A stretch of DNA of 64,000 nt from Methanobacterium sp. UBA375 (GCA_002495625.1 DAGC01000002.1:407649-471648); one strand, 5' to 3'; positions 17,876 to 26,917 are shown, counted from the first letter of the stretch. Translations and numbers: made by a program. Notes: a model not told the origin generated them from the letters alone.

Positions 17876-18826
17876 TTAAACCATAAAACGTAATCTTGTT
17901 CCGATGTAAATTACATAAGTTGATAACAAAGCTATTCCTTCGTACCGGGTAAGTTTCATGCCTCTTTTCATCAATATCAACAGCAGTATAGTTATAAAGA
18001 TAAGTGCCGGGCCGTCAAAAGTTATAGCCATTTCCTCTACATGTATGTTGGTAAAAACTGCAGGCACACCTACCCCTATCAGAATGTTAAATACATTACT
18101 TCCCAGTATGGTTCCAAATGCCAGCTGATGCAGGCCTTTAACTGCAGATGTAACTGTAACAATAAGTTCGGGGACTGTTGTTACCAGGGCGAGTATAACT
18201 AATCCAATGATCATTCCTGAAACGTTAAATAAACTTGCCAGTTCCAGTGAAGAATAAACCAACAACCGGCAACCCAGTACAAGCCCAATTATACCTACTA
18301 TTACCCACATAACGTTCTTAGGATTAATTGGTGTGCGTTCTTTGTCCTTATTTTCTAGGGAATCATTTTCCTGATCTTTAATCAATATCCACAGATAAAT
18401 ACCATATGCTGAAATCATTACCGCTGAAATTATTATATCCACTTTACCTGTAAAGTAAATAGAGATCATGAAAATTACGGCAGTTAAGAGCGCCATTATT
18501 CCATCTCTAGTTATTTCCCTGGAATTTATTTTCATGGTACCTGCAAATATGGCTGCAATACCAAGTATCCCCGCGATGTTCCATATATTAGCGCCTAAAA
18601 CAACTCCCAAGCCCACTTCAGGAGTACCAGTGAATATGGCGGTCATTGCAGATCCAAACTCTAAAAGAGATGATCCTATAGCTGATGCTGTAACACCAAG
18701 CACAATTTCAGATATTCCTAAAGCTGATCCTACATCCACCAAATTATCGATAAATATTTCAGCAGACTTAATGGCTATGATAACGGCTACAACGAAAATT
18801 ACAATTAACAATACTAAATTTTCCAT
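17876..18826 (-). CDS. Na+/Ca2+ exchanger family (CaCA) membrane antiporter
   Basis: About 316 residues with ten to eleven helices in two inverted halves. Each half has the alpha-repeat signature: GSSLLEFGSA...GLGVVLGANIWNI in the first, and VTTVPELIVTVTSA...FGTILGSNVFNI in the second. The acidic residues in these repeats bind the cation, and the ETS/PEL sequences are typical of archaeal NCX such as MJ0091. ATG at 18826 is preferred over 18850 because AGGTGA lies four bases before it. It probably exports Ca2+ against Na+. Confidence 0.88.
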   Translation of the reverse strand: MENLVLLIVIFVVAVIIAIKSAEIFIDNLVDVGSALGISEIVLGVTASAIGSSLLEFGSAMTAIFTGTPEVGLGVVLGANIWNIAGILGIAAIFAGTMKINSREITRDGIMALLTAVIFMISIYFTGKVDIIISAVMISAYGIYLWILIKDQENDSLENKDKERTPINPKNVMWVIVGIIGLVLGCRLLVYSSLELASLFNVSGMIIGLVILALVTTVPELIVTVTSAVKGLHQLAFGTILGSNVFNILIGVGVPAVFTNIHVEEMAITFDGPALIFITILLLILMKRGMKLTRYEGIALLSTYVIYIGTRLRFMV

Positions 18827-18850
18827 GGATTCACCTAACTTTATTAACAT

Positions 18851-19213
18851 TCGAGAGATAATGAAACATTATATGGTAGCCGGAAGTACATTTCCTATTT
18901 CACTTAACTAAGGGTTTGGAACTTATGTTTATAAAGTTTAGGGTTTAAAAATAATTCTATCAAACGGTTTTTTCTATATAAACAGTTTTTATAATCGATT
19001 TTTTTAACTAATGATCACCATCTCATGATGGATGTGAATCAAGTTAAAACGTGCTAAACTTACGAAAGACCCGTGATAATGCTATCTGTGAATGCGAACA
19101 GTTGAACCATCTGGATCAAGAGTAGGGATGAAAAAGAATAGTTATACCCACGCTTGACCTGATTTACATTAAAACTCCCAGCAGAGTATTTAATTCATCC
19201 CATTGCCTATACT
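18851..19213. other. Intergenic region with nothing recognised
   Basis: About 360 bases between the exchanger and the start of the bacterial-type gene island. It is AT-rich up to 19020 and more balanced after that, which could be decayed coding sequence. I found no continuous ORF, RNA gene or clear repeat. Confidence 0.3.
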
Positions 19214-20020
19214 CTATTCTATAAATCCCTTTGGCGTTTCTCCTTTCAGGAAAGGTTCAATAAAAGCGATTAAAAGATCGGGCTGAATAATGACAGCCGT
19301 ATGCGATGTTGCCGGCATAATGGCAAGACGCGAATCTGGTAACGGCTTGTCCATATCACCCATAACACCACCACCAAGTAACCGAAACATAACTATCGTA
19401 TGTTCAAGCGTTACCACATCAGCATCACCAGCGATGATCAGCACCGGAGTTTTCAAATTCTTAACATCTTCTTCCCATGCCATAGGCTCCTTCTCGAGAG
19501 CTATCAACTTCTCGGCAAGTGCAGGAAAACCATCGGGATCAGGGGCAAGCTTACGATACTCTTCAGCAAATGGCAGGTTGAGAAACATTTCTACGTTCAT
19601 TTGCGGAATGAAGTTCTTGAACTCCGGCTGCCAACCTTCAAGATCGTAGGCGACTGAGGCTACGATAAGTCTGCTAACCTTCTCTGGGTAGCGTATGGCG
19701 AGTTGTAGTCCTGTTACACCTCCCATGGAATAACCGAACACATTAACTTTCTTAAGACCTACCGCGTCCATAAAAGCAGCTACATCGTCTGCCAGGTTCG
19801 GATAGGTGATGGGGCGGTCAATGTCAGTGGTCCGACCATGGCCCTGTAATTCGAGCGCATAGACCTGGTGGGTCCTAGCGAGCTTGGGGATTATTTCTCC
19901 CATTGATATTATGTTCATATAAGCACCATGCAATACGATTAGTGGATCGCCCTTACCGGAGACTTCATAATACATTTTCATCCCATTCACATTGGCGTAT
20001 TTACCTTCTGTTTCAACCAT
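19214..20020 (-). CDS. Alpha/beta-hydrolase
   Basis: 268 residues. Nucleophile elbow is GYSMGG (Ser98), the acid is Asp in IIAGDADVVT, and the base is His in ATSHTAVI. The oxyanion region is HGAYMN. The closest type is bacterial soluble hydrolases of the BioH/haloperoxidase-like branch; the substrate is unknown. The start overlaps the last 34 bases of the upstream membrane-protein gene, so it may be translationally coupled to it. It is the last gene of a minus-strand island with bacterial-type content. Confidence 0.88.
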   Translation of the reverse strand: MVETEGKYANVNGMKMYYEVSGKGDPLIVLHGAYMNIISMGEIIPKLARTHQVYALELQGHGRTTDIDRPITYPNLADDVAAFMDAVGLKKVNVFGYSMGGVTGLQLAIRYPEKVSRLIVASVAYDLEGWQPEFKNFIPQMNVEMFLNLPFAEEYRKLAPDPDGFPALAEKLIALEKEPMAWEEDVKNLKTPVLIIAGDADVVTLEHTIVMFRLLGGGVMGDMDKPLPDSRLAIMPATSHTAVIIQPDLLIAFIEPFLKGETPKGFIE

Positions 20021-20449
20021 ATTTTTATTCCTCCTTTGATTTGCTTCATGAAATCCATCAATAAAACACCCACCACCAGCGAAACACCACCAAGATAGGT
20101 TAGATAAATAAACGTGTTGGGGGAGGTTGCATCTGGAGTTAAAACCGAGAGGAAAAATCCTAAAGGCATTAAAATCGCTGCAATAGGTATAGCACTTCTA
20201 GCCATTTCTTTAGCCCTATCTGACAGGTTAACCTGATCCACATAAAGCAAGCTAACTAGAGATAGGATAAGAAGAACCCCGGCATGGGCATGGCCTGCCC
20301 CGCCAGAGATCCTGGCGAAGTGCATTCTGCATGTACTGGGGGTCGTTGATTAAAAATGTCAGTATACTGGCACCTCCCCAGGCAACAGCGGGAATGAGTA
20401 TATACAGTATACCGGCTAATCTCCGCGATTCAGGACTCATATCTTTCAC
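19987..20449 (-). pseudogene. Small integral membrane protein split by a frameshift in a C4 run
   Basis: Two ORFs join into one protein. The upstream frame gives MKDMSPESRRLAGILYILIP...QYMQNALRQDLWR, and the downstream frame gives AGHAHAGVLLILSLVSLLYV to the stop. Dropping one G (one C on the plus strand, 20298-20301) fuses them as LWR-AGHAHAG, a natural continuation with four helices and about 153 residues. The conserved-looking GHAHAG segment suggests a His-containing membrane protein family, which I do not recognise. It is either a homopolymer sequencing error or an early pseudogene. Confidence 0.65.
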
Positions 20450-20525
20450 TCTGTCATTTTTTTTATCAACATTTGATTCATGGTTTTTAAGTTCTTAAAC
20501 TAAAAAATAATTCATTGAAAAAGGG

Positions 20526-20946
20526 TTAATCAGTTGAATCTAGGGGTAAAACAGCTACTGCATCCATTTCCACCAGAAAATCGGGGTTGGCCAGTCCAGA
20601 TACAAACATCCCGGTGATGGCCGGTGGATTTGGCCGGCTGCCCCATACCTCTTGGAAGACTTCAAAGCCCCGCTCCAGGGATTGGCCTTCAACCAGGTAC
20701 ACGTTCCATTTGATGACATGCTCTAATCCTGCACCGGCAGCCTTCAGGGCTTCCTGTATATTTTTAAATACCTGGAAAACCTGCCCTTTGAGATCTCCTT
20801 TCCCCACTATCTTACCGGATGCATCCACAGCATCCTGTCCACCGATATAGATCGTCTTTACATGACCGGTTACCGTAGACGTTGGTGAAAGCAGGATTCA
20901 TATGTAAAGTTTCTGGATTGATATGTAATACCTCTCCTTTTTTCAT
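20526..20946 (-). pseudogene. RidA family (YjgF/UK114) protein with a frameshift near the N-terminus
   Basis: The upstream frame starts at ATG 20946 and reads MKKGEVLHINPETLHMNPAF. The downstream frame reads VTGHVKTIYIGGQDAVDASG and on to LVEMDAVAVL. Joined, they give a normal RidA protein of about 139 residues. The total length is 421 bases (one extra base), and the shift lies around 20875-20885. RidA enzymes deaminate reactive enamine/imine intermediates. The 100-residue ORF alone would lack the N-terminal strand, so the gene as written is broken or mis-sequenced. Confidence 0.7.
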
Positions 20947-20993
20947 TTAAATTCACCACTGTCCAGATTTTTTCACCATACATGTTGGTTGAT

Positions 20994-21461
20994 TTACGAC
21001 TTCTCTGCCAGCTCTTTTAATTTATTTAGAGCTTTAGGCCAGATTCTCTCGGACATCTCTAACATTTCTTGATCTACATCCATATCTGAAGACAGATCCA
21101 CCTGCACTTCAGTTTTACCATCCAATTCCTTAAATGTGTAATTTTCAAGTGAACCCGCCCATTCTCTGGCTTCTTTGCTTGTTGTGTCTTCTTCACCGTT
21201 ATACACGACACCAACGGTTTCTAGGGAAATAAATTTGTACGGACGATTCTCTTTTACCCTGCTTACCATCCCCCCAGACATCTTACCCGACTCATCGGGT
21301 GCGAGGAAAAGTATTTTACTTCCCTCAGTCCAGTCACCGTCGTAGGTTGAACCAGGCATAAAAACATCCGTCCATTCTTCATAGGTACCCTTATCAAGCA
21401 TGGTCTTCCAAACCTTTTCCTTTGATGCATTTATAACAATTGAAAACTGCATTTTTTCCAT
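20994..21461 (-). CDS. SRPBCC/AHSA1-like domain protein
   Basis: 155 residues with an AGGAGG Shine-Dalgarno site seven bases before ATG. It is an AHSA1/START-like ligand-binding fold: MQFSIVINASKEKVWKTMLD first strand and helix, WTEGSKILFLAPDE middle, and a C-terminal long helix. It is a close paralogue of the gene at 21769-22236 (shared KVWxxML, FMPGS, GSKILFLAPDE). The biochemical role is unknown; in bacteria such genes form part of stress or detoxification clusters. It contributes to an island of four SRPBCC genes within 7 kb. Confidence 0.85.
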   Translation of the reverse strand: MEKMQFSIVINASKEKVWKTMLDKGTYEEWTDVFMPGSTYDGDWTEGSKILFLAPDESGKMSGGMVSRVKENRPYKFISLETVGVVYNGEEDTTSKEAREWAGSLENYTFKELDGKTEVQVDLSSDMDVDQEMLEMSERIWPKALNKLKELAEKS

Positions 21462-21568
21462 GAATTTTTCCTCCTTTTAATTTTTCACCAGTTTTTTGAA
21501 TTTTATAATACATATGCTACTCATTTATCTCAACCGGATACGTATTCGTGATCTGGGGTTTTTAGTCT

Positions 21569-21753
21569 TTATTTAGGTCGCGCATTGCCTTTAATCAGCG
21601 TGTCACGTATGTAAGTTGCTTCCTCAGTTGGTTTCCACGTACCGTTTGTCTCTGTACCTGCTTCATCCCAACTGAACTTTCCACTCTTCGGTGATAATAA
21701 ATTGGATTAACCGTATGGTAACCCTCTGGAGTGGTAGGTTCATCTTTTGACAT
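21569..21753 (-). pseudogene. Small unrecognised gene, apparently frameshifted
   Basis: ATG at 21753 follows GGGGA and reads MSKDEPTTPEGYHTVNP. A second frame continues SPKSGKFSWDEAGTETNG and ends IRDTLIKGNARPK. The span is 185 bases, one short of a multiple of three, so a one-base loss near 21710-21720 would explain both halves (about 61 residues). The two halves have sensible composition and lie between two related SRPBCC genes on the same strand. I do not recognise the family. Confidence 0.4.
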
Positions 21754-21768
21754 AGATTTCCCCAAATT

Positions 21769-22236
21769 TTACTTTTCGGCCAGTTCTTTAAGCTTCTGCA
21801 GAGCCGTATGCCACATATCCCGATACGTTTCCTTATAATCGTCTGGTATATCCATAACTGGGATTAAATCCACCAGCACTTCAGTTTTGCCATCTGCCTC
21901 TTTAAACGTGTAGTTTTCAAGCGCACCAGCATACATGGTAGCCTCTTTGCTCGAAGTATCTTCTTTCCCATCCTGTACCATACCGATGTTTTCCATTGAG
22001 ACGAATTCGTACGGTTTATTCTCTTTTATTTGGAATACCGAACCGGACATCTTACCAGTCTCATCGGGTGCGAGGAAAAGTATCTTGCTTCCCTCACTCC
22101 AGTCACCCTCGAAATGTGAACCGGGCATGAACACATCAGTCCACAGGGGATAGGTTTCCTCACCAAGCATCACATTCCAGACCTTTTCCTTAGTTGCGTT
22201 AACTGTTATTGAAAATTGTAGTTTTTGTTTTCCCAT
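21769..22236 (-). CDS. SRPBCC/AHSA1-like domain protein
   Basis: 155 residues with TGGAGG Shine-Dalgarno and ATG start. It is the paralogue of 20994-21461 and keeps the same landmarks (QFSITVNATKEKVW, FMPGSHFEGDW, GSKILFLAPDETG) and the C-terminal helix (MWHTALQKLKELAEK). It was probably produced by tandem duplication with the small broken gene in between. The ligand is unknown. Confidence 0.85.
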   Translation of the reverse strand: MGKQKLQFSITVNATKEKVWNVMLGEETYPLWTDVFMPGSHFEGDWSEGSKILFLAPDETGKMSGSVFQIKENKPYEFVSMENIGMVQDGKEDTSSKEATMYAGALENYTFKEADGKTEVLVDLIPVMDIPDDYKETYRDMWHTALQKLKELAEK

Positions 22237-22305
22237 ATTTTTTCCTCCATTTATAATTTGAAATTAAGACTCTTTTTTATTATTAGATCCTTTCCATGGT
22301 ATGTT

Positions 22306-22848
22306 TCATTCACCGCTCTCGTATGCCCGTTCCAGACCTTTGATGTCAATCTTTTCCATTCCGTAAAGGGCAATCATGACTCTTTCCGCCTTTTTTCGAT
22401 CCGGGTCCTCGGCCATTTTCAGTAATTCCACGGGAGCTATTTGCCATGATACACCGTACTTATCTTTAACCCATCCACATGGTTGTATTTCCTTAGCATC
22501 CTCTGTAAATATCCCCCATAACTTGTCTATCTCCTCTTGTGTTTTACAATTGACATAGATCGATGTACTCTCGTGAAATTTCCCGAAATAATTACCTCCG
22601 TTAAATGCCATAAATTCCTGTCCAATAAGTTTGAAGCGCACCATATTTACACTGCCTGCTGGTCCAGGTCGTATATCCTCGGGCACGTTGGAAAGAGCGG
22701 CAAGCTCTTCTTCTCCGAAATGGGTCATGGCTAGAATTTTTGAACCCCCGTTTTTGTTTCCAAACACCTTGGAGAAAGCATTCACATAGAATTTCGCTGC
22801 TTCTTCGGCTTTATTTTTGAACCCTATAGATGTAATGATATCTTGTAT
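22306..22848 (-). CDS. PhnB-like VOC superfamily protein, apparent ATA start
   Basis: About 180 residues if read from ATA at 22848. The ORF as usually called (GTG at 22785, 159 residues) loses the first strand of the fold. The extended N-terminus, IQDIITSIGFKNKAEEAAKF, aligns with MQKIVPFLWFEDSKAEEAAN of the neighbouring paralogue. AAGAGG lies seven bases before the ATA, and a stop two codons upstream rules out a longer frame. Members resemble the PhnB/3-demethylubiquinone methyltransferase-like branch of the glyoxalase fold, and the function is unknown. ATG-to-ATA mutation or genuine AUA initiation are both possible. Confidence 0.75.
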   Translation of the reverse strand: MQDIITSIGFKNKAEEAAKFYVNAFSKVFGNKNGGSKILAMTHFGEEELAALSNVPEDIRPGPAGSVNMVRFKLIGQEFMAFNGGNYFGKFHESTSIYVNCKTQEEIDKLWGIFTEDAKEIQPCGWVKDKYGVSWQIAPVELLKMAEDPDRKKAERVMIALYGMEKIDIKGLERAYESGE

Positions 22849-22913
22849 TTGTTAACCTCTTAACAATATAACCCTAATTTTTGAATCCGTTTCTTTTGAG
22901 GTCTACAACTTAA

Positions 22914-23390
22914 TTATCGTCCCTCATAGGCCTGCTTTAACTTTTCTATGTCCAGTTTATTCATCTGCATCATGGCCTGCATCACTCTCTGGGATTTTTC
23001 CTTATCAGGATCGCTTAAATACTCACCTAAAATGGTGGGTATGATCTGCCAGGCCAATCCAAATTTATCCTTAACCCAGCCAGGCCCCAGCTCCATTCCA
23101 CCCGTAGAAAGCTTCTCCCACAACTCATCCACCTCTTCCTGGGTCTCACAGTTCACGAATAAGGATATAGCTTCTGTGAATTTGAATTGGGGGTTACCAT
23201 TTAAAGCGTAAAAGTCCTGTCCTTCGAGCTGGAAGGTCACGGACATAACCGATCCCTCCGGGCCAGGACCGGCTTCTCCATATTGCACGGTATTTACTAT
23301 TTTTGAATTTCTAAAGATGGAAGTATAGAAATTAGCTGCCTCTTCAGCTTTACTATCTTCAAACCATAAGAACGGTACGATCTTTTGCAT
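22914..23390 (-). CDS. PhnB-like VOC superfamily protein
   Basis: 158 residues with GGAGTGG Shine-Dalgarno before ATG. It has the VOC/PhnB pattern: MQKIVPFLWFEDSKAEEAAN, EGSVMSVTFQLEGQDFYAL, SLFVNCETQEEVDELWEKL and GWVKDKFGLAWQIIP. Two beta-alpha-beta-beta-beta modules form the usual metal or ligand cup, but no catalytic assignment can be made. It is paralogous to 22306-22848. Confidence 0.88.
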   Translation of the reverse strand: MQKIVPFLWFEDSKAEEAANFYTSIFRNSKIVNTVQYGEAGPGPEGSVMSVTFQLEGQDFYALNGNPQFKFTEAISLFVNCETQEEVDELWEKLSTGGMELGPGWVKDKFGLAWQIIPTILGEYLSDPDKEKSQRVMQAMMQMNKLDIEKLKQAYEGR

Positions 23391-23476
23391 TTAAACCACT
23401 CCTTCTATTTTTCTAAAGTTAAATCACTTAGAGAGGAAATAAATTTTTTTTTTTGAACTATTCATTGGGTTTAAAA

Positions 23477-24016
23477 CTATTCATTCATCCTTTTGATGAT
23501 TCTACCGACAGTTTTCCATGTCCTGGTCGTTATATCCTTCCCAAATTCTTTCTCCAGCCAGCGCATGAGATCAGGGGTTTTTGTACGGGTTAAATCGACT
23601 ATGCTGCAGATGGCCCGGTCATATATACCTAAAACAGTGTAACCCTTATTTTCAGCATGGTATGGGAATTGAATCTCTGTGGTGGGTTCATTTTTTAAGA
23701 ATGTCACATTTAATCTGGATTCTGGAGAATCCTTCGCGTCCTTAAACGGTTCCTTATCAACAAGTGACTCTAGTTCAGTTTTGCTCCTGACGATGGTGGT
23801 ACTTGTAAATCCAAGATTCTCTGGCAGCGCTTCTTCAATGGTAGCTTCGAGTTCTTTCACATCTCCAGCCTGGGTTTTAAACAGGACGTTACCGCTGGAG
23901 ATCACCGTCTGGACATCTCCAAAGCCAAGATCTCGAAAAACACCCCGCAATTTCTCGTTACGCATGTTAGGGTTTGAGGGACCGATTCCACGTAATAAAG
24001 CCACGTATTTAGTCAT
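23477..24016 (-). CDS. DUF1697 family protein
   Basis: 179 residues from the ATG at 24016, which has GAAGGT in front; a start four codons earlier is less likely. The family N-terminus is clear: MTKYVALLRGIGPSNPNMRN then LGFGDVQTVISSGNVLF. DUF1697 proteins are widespread in bacteria and rare in archaea, and their function is unknown. Its presence supports a bacterial origin for this island. Confidence 0.85.
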   Translation of the reverse strand: MTKYVALLRGIGPSNPNMRNEKLRGVFRDLGFGDVQTVISSGNVLFKTQAGDVKELEATIEEALPENLGFTSTTIVRSKTELESLVDKEPFKDAKDSPESRLNVTFLKNEPTTEIQFPYHAENKGYTVLGIYDRAICSIVDLTRTKTPDLMRWLEKEFGKDITTRTWKTVGRIIKRMNE

Positions 24017-24063
24017 TTGAACCTTCACTTGATTCTAACTAATATTTTTCTACGTGATTCTAA

Positions 24064-24564
24064 CTATTTCTTCATCTTCTCCAGCAACTCATCCAGGCGC
24101 TGGTAGGATTCGTCTACACCCAGTTCCATGCCAGACTGTAGCATACCATCTCGGTCCTCCACTGACTGGAATACAGACTGGTCAACTATCCTAGTCCTGT
24201 TACCTGGAAGTGATTCTAACTTCAGGGTCTGTAGTATCACATGACCCGTCTCTGGGAGGCCTTCATATTCGAAGGTGCCAATTATCCGCTCTGGAGGTAG
24301 GACTTCATGGTTCACCCCATGGAATGCGTATTCATTTCCCTCCTGATCCTTCTGAATATACCTCCAGCTTCCCCCATTAACTGTTTCAAAGACATCAATT
24401 TCTGTGGTAAGTTCACGGGGTCCTATCCACTGTTTATAGAGTTCGGGCTCGGTGAATGCCTGGAAGACCAGTTCACGGGGAGCGTCAATCTCCCTGGTAA
24501 TTAAGATTTCCTGTTTACCTGGCTCTGCAGATATTTCCATAGTATTTTCCACCAAATTGATCAC
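24064..24564 (-). CDS. SRPBCC/AHSA1-type protein
   Basis: Up to 166 residues. The family core is plain: ITREIDAPRELVFQAFTEPE, KQWIGPRELTTE, GGSWRYIQKDQEGNEYAFHG and a C-terminal helix (GVDESYQRLDELLEKMKK). The start is uncertain: GTG at 24564 overlaps its Shine-Dalgarno sequence, TTG at 24555 is at better spacing and ATG lies at 24540. It is a typical bacterial activator-of-Hsp90-like domain of unknown ligand. Confidence 0.86.
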   Translation of the reverse strand: MINLVENTMEISAEPGKQEILITREIDAPRELVFQAFTEPELYKQWIGPRELTTEIDVFETVNGGSWRYIQKDQEGNEYAFHGVNHEVLPPERIIGTFEYEGLPETGHVILQTLKLESLPGNRTRIVDQSVFQSVEDRDGMLQSGMELGVDESYQRLDELLEKMKK

Positions 24565-24597
24565 ACCTCATCCTATATTTTCTGTCGAATCTACTTT

Positions 24598-25110
24598 CTA
24601 TTCAAAGTTTGTTAAAAACTTCTCCAGATATTCAGCGAGTTTATCAAGGGATTCATCCCATCCCTGCCGCATATCCTCTAATTCTTCCTCAATGAGTTTA
24701 CTTATATCAGAATGTTTTAAAGTGAGTCTGGTTTTACCATCTTCTCCTTCGAATATCACTTCGATCTGCATTTCAGTTGGAAAATCTGAACTGAATCCAT
24801 AATGTGTGGGTGAAACCAGGTTACCTTCTTCATCTGCAAACGAATCTGTCATAATCAGCCTCTCCAACTCGATGATCTCAAGATAAACCCCTTTGCTGCA
24901 GAAATCCTGGCCGTCAGGTGCTCGCATGCAACTGAAAGTTTCGCCTCCCACACGGAAATCCATCCTGGAGACGGGTGTCGTGAAATCCTTGGGCCCCCAC
25001 CATTTTTTGAATATATCAGGTTTAGTCCATGTCTTCCATACAAGTTCACGGGGTGCATCGAAGATCCTGGTGATAACCAGTGCTTTTCCATCATTATCCG
25101 ATACTAGCAT
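24598..25110 (-). CDS. SRPBCC/AHSA1-type protein
   Basis: 170 residues, ATG at 25110 behind AGGAGATG. Motifs are ITRIFDAPRELVWKTWTKPD, KKWWGPKDFTTPVSRMDFRV and TLKHSDISKLIEEE. It is closely related to the C-terminal half of the VOC-SRPBCC fusion at 26918-27727 (shared RIFDAPRE, WGPKDFTTPV, DFRVGG). The two probably share a recent ancestor. Confidence 0.87.
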   Translation of the reverse strand: MLVSDNDGKALVITRIFDAPRELVWKTWTKPDIFKKWWGPKDFTTPVSRMDFRVGGETFSCMRAPDGQDFCSKGVYLEIIELERLIMTDSFADEEGNLVSPTHYGFSSDFPTEMQIEVIFEGEDGKTRLTLKHSDISKLIEEELEDMRQGWDESLDKLAEYLEKFLTNFE

Positions 25111-25136
25111 CGTTTTTCATCTCCTGCCATCATTTT

Positions 25137-25994
25137 TTAACTCAAATTCCCATCAGATTTAACACTCTTTCGGGCCTCGTCACAATCTTCACATCCCGAA
25201 TCTGGGGGGTGGAGAAATAGAAGCGGATCCTTGGCCAGATGTTCGAGAGCGACTTTTACGATATCCCTGGAGCGGGCCAGCCGTGCATAGGCATGTCCCA
25301 CACAACCTTCTAATTGGAGGCCTCGCCCTCTTAACCAGTCATCTGCCAGCCTAAAACGCTCACAACAGTGGTCGTTCTCATCATAATCTACTCGTACCGG
25401 TTTTCCGTCTCGAAGTACAGTACAGTGCCTGGGTACATGATAGGGAACTTCAGCGATGATCTCTGCCAGGTGAAGTGTGGTGTTGGCTTCATGACCAACA
25501 CCCAGAAGGAGCACCTGCCCGTCTAACTCATACACCCGACCTACAGGACTTTCAGGGATATGAGGTGGAAGAGGAATTTCATCAGAGACTATATGCAGGG
25601 CTTCAGGTCCGAGAGCCGCAAAGGCAAAGCAATGATCACTTCTAAGCACGTCGGGCAACCGCCAGAATAAATCCGCTACCACCCCCAGATCTGGTGAAGC
25701 TGGGGTGGTTAGGGGATTGAATGGAATTTCATCATCCCCCGACCAGGAAGGCATCACCAGTGTGCCTTCGGGCCCAAGAACATCACGAACAGCCTCGATT
25801 AGACCTTCTGGTCCTCCCTCAACAGGTCTTACCCCTCGGAAGGATGTGTGTACCAGCAGTACCCCTCCTTTCCTAACACCCAGGGTCTGGAGTTGACGGG
25901 TTACCTCTGCCTTGGTGAGCTCTTCATGTCTGTTCTGGCCATCTGACATGCAGATGCTCGTTAGTTCTCTTTTGTTATTTTTATTTATCTTCAT
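25137..25994 (-). CDS. AAC(3)-family aminoglycoside N-acetyltransferase-like protein
   Basis: 285 residues. Family landmarks are LGVRKGGVLLVHTSFRGV, GPEGTLVMPSWSG, RLPDVLRSDHCFAFAALGP and GVGHEANTTLHLAE (the conserved His/Glu region). Bacterial AAC(3) enzymes acetylate the 3-amino group of aminoglycosides with acetyl-CoA. Archaeal ribosomes are largely insensitive to many of these drugs, so the native substrate may differ. The Cys-rich tail (GCEDCDEARK) is unusual. The start is uncertain; a later ATG (MSDGQNRHEELTKAEV) also fits. Confidence 0.85.
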   Translation of the reverse strand: MKINKNNKRELTSICMSDGQNRHEELTKAEVTRQLQTLGVRKGGVLLVHTSFRGVRPVEGGPEGLIEAVRDVLGPEGTLVMPSWSGDDEIPFNPLTTPASPDLGVVADLFWRLPDVLRSDHCFAFAALGPEALHIVSDEIPLPPHIPESPVGRVYELDGQVLLLGVGHEANTTLHLAEIIAEVPYHVPRHCTVLRDGKPVRVDYDENDHCCERFRLADDWLRGRGLQLEGCVGHAYARLARSRDIVKVALEHLAKDPLLFLHPPDSGCEDCDEARKSVKSDGNLS

Positions 25995-26019
25995 CCACCC
26001 CCTTCCATGTTTATATTTT

Positions 26020-26817
26020 TCAGTTCAGGAAAAACTCTTTTAAAACAGGATAGATTGCCTCAGGTGCTACATCATGGGTTTGACCTTCCAGAATCTGGTG
26101 TTCTCCCTGAGGCATGGCTTTTGCAAGTACTATGGCTGTGTTACGCATAAAGGGATAACTTTCCCCTCCGTTCATGATCAGGGCAGGTACCTTAACACTG
26201 GCGGCTCGTTCCAGGGGTACAGATGAATCCTCACCCATGACCGTGACATCGTAGGCCAGGGTGGGTGTTACCGCTTTCCACAAGGGCCACAGGGGATGCT
26301 GGTGCATCTTATCAACCTGTTCGGCAGACATACCCGTTAACCTCATAAAAAGTCCCAGTGCATCATCTAACCGACCTTCAGCCAACAATTCTTTGAGTTT
26401 CCGATTGTATTTTCTAGCTGCCTGCCGGGCTTCTTCCTCATCATTATAAGGTGGCTCATACATTGCCAGTTTCTTGATCTTGTCGATTTTGATCGTTGCT
26501 TCCATGGCAAGAGCTGCACCAGAAGATATGCCATAAACAAAAGCAGATCCACCCCCTACATTGATAACGGCTTCAATATCTTCAATTTCACGTTCAACTG
26601 CATACGGCTTTGTATCAGTGCTTTCGCCACGCCCCCGGCGGTCATGATGAAATACGGTGAAGTCCTGGGCCAGAAGCTCCCCCAGTTGTGTCATTCCCTC
26701 AAAAGCCCGATGTTCCAATGCTCCATCAACCAGAATAACCGTTGGCCCCTCACCAAACCTATCAAAACCGATGATGGTTCCGTCCTTGGAGATTACCTTT
26801 GAACTCACTTTTTGCAA
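26020..26817 (-). CDS. Alpha/beta-hydrolase
   Basis: 265 residues, TTG start (26817) behind GAGGTAG. The nucleophile elbow is GISSG (Ser98), with a family-typical FHHDRRGRGES before it and the base His in GQTHDVAP. The fold matches bacterial soluble alpha/beta-hydrolases. The oxyanion-side motif is VDGALEHRAF rather than HG. The substrate is unknown. It lies between AAC(3) and the VOC-SRPBCC fusion, all on one strand. Confidence 0.86.
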   Translation of the reverse strand: MQKVSSKVISKDGTIIGFDRFGEGPTVILVDGALEHRAFEGMTQLGELLAQDFTVFHHDRRGRGESTDTKPYAVEREIEDIEAVINVGGGSAFVYGISSGAALAMEATIKIDKIKKLAMYEPPYNDEEEARQAARKYNRKLKELLAEGRLDDALGLFMRLTGMSAEQVDKMHQHPLWPLWKAVTPTLAYDVTVMGEDSSVPLERAASVKVPALIMNGGESYPFMRNTAIVLAKAMPQGEHQILEGQTHDVAPEAIYPVLKEFFLN

Positions 26818-26917
26818 AATTTACTACCTCACAAATACTCCCCTACTTATTATATCTTTTCAACCTTGCTGTGTCCATATAAGAACTTGCTGTTTCATTA
26901 TAAATTTTCTAATACTT

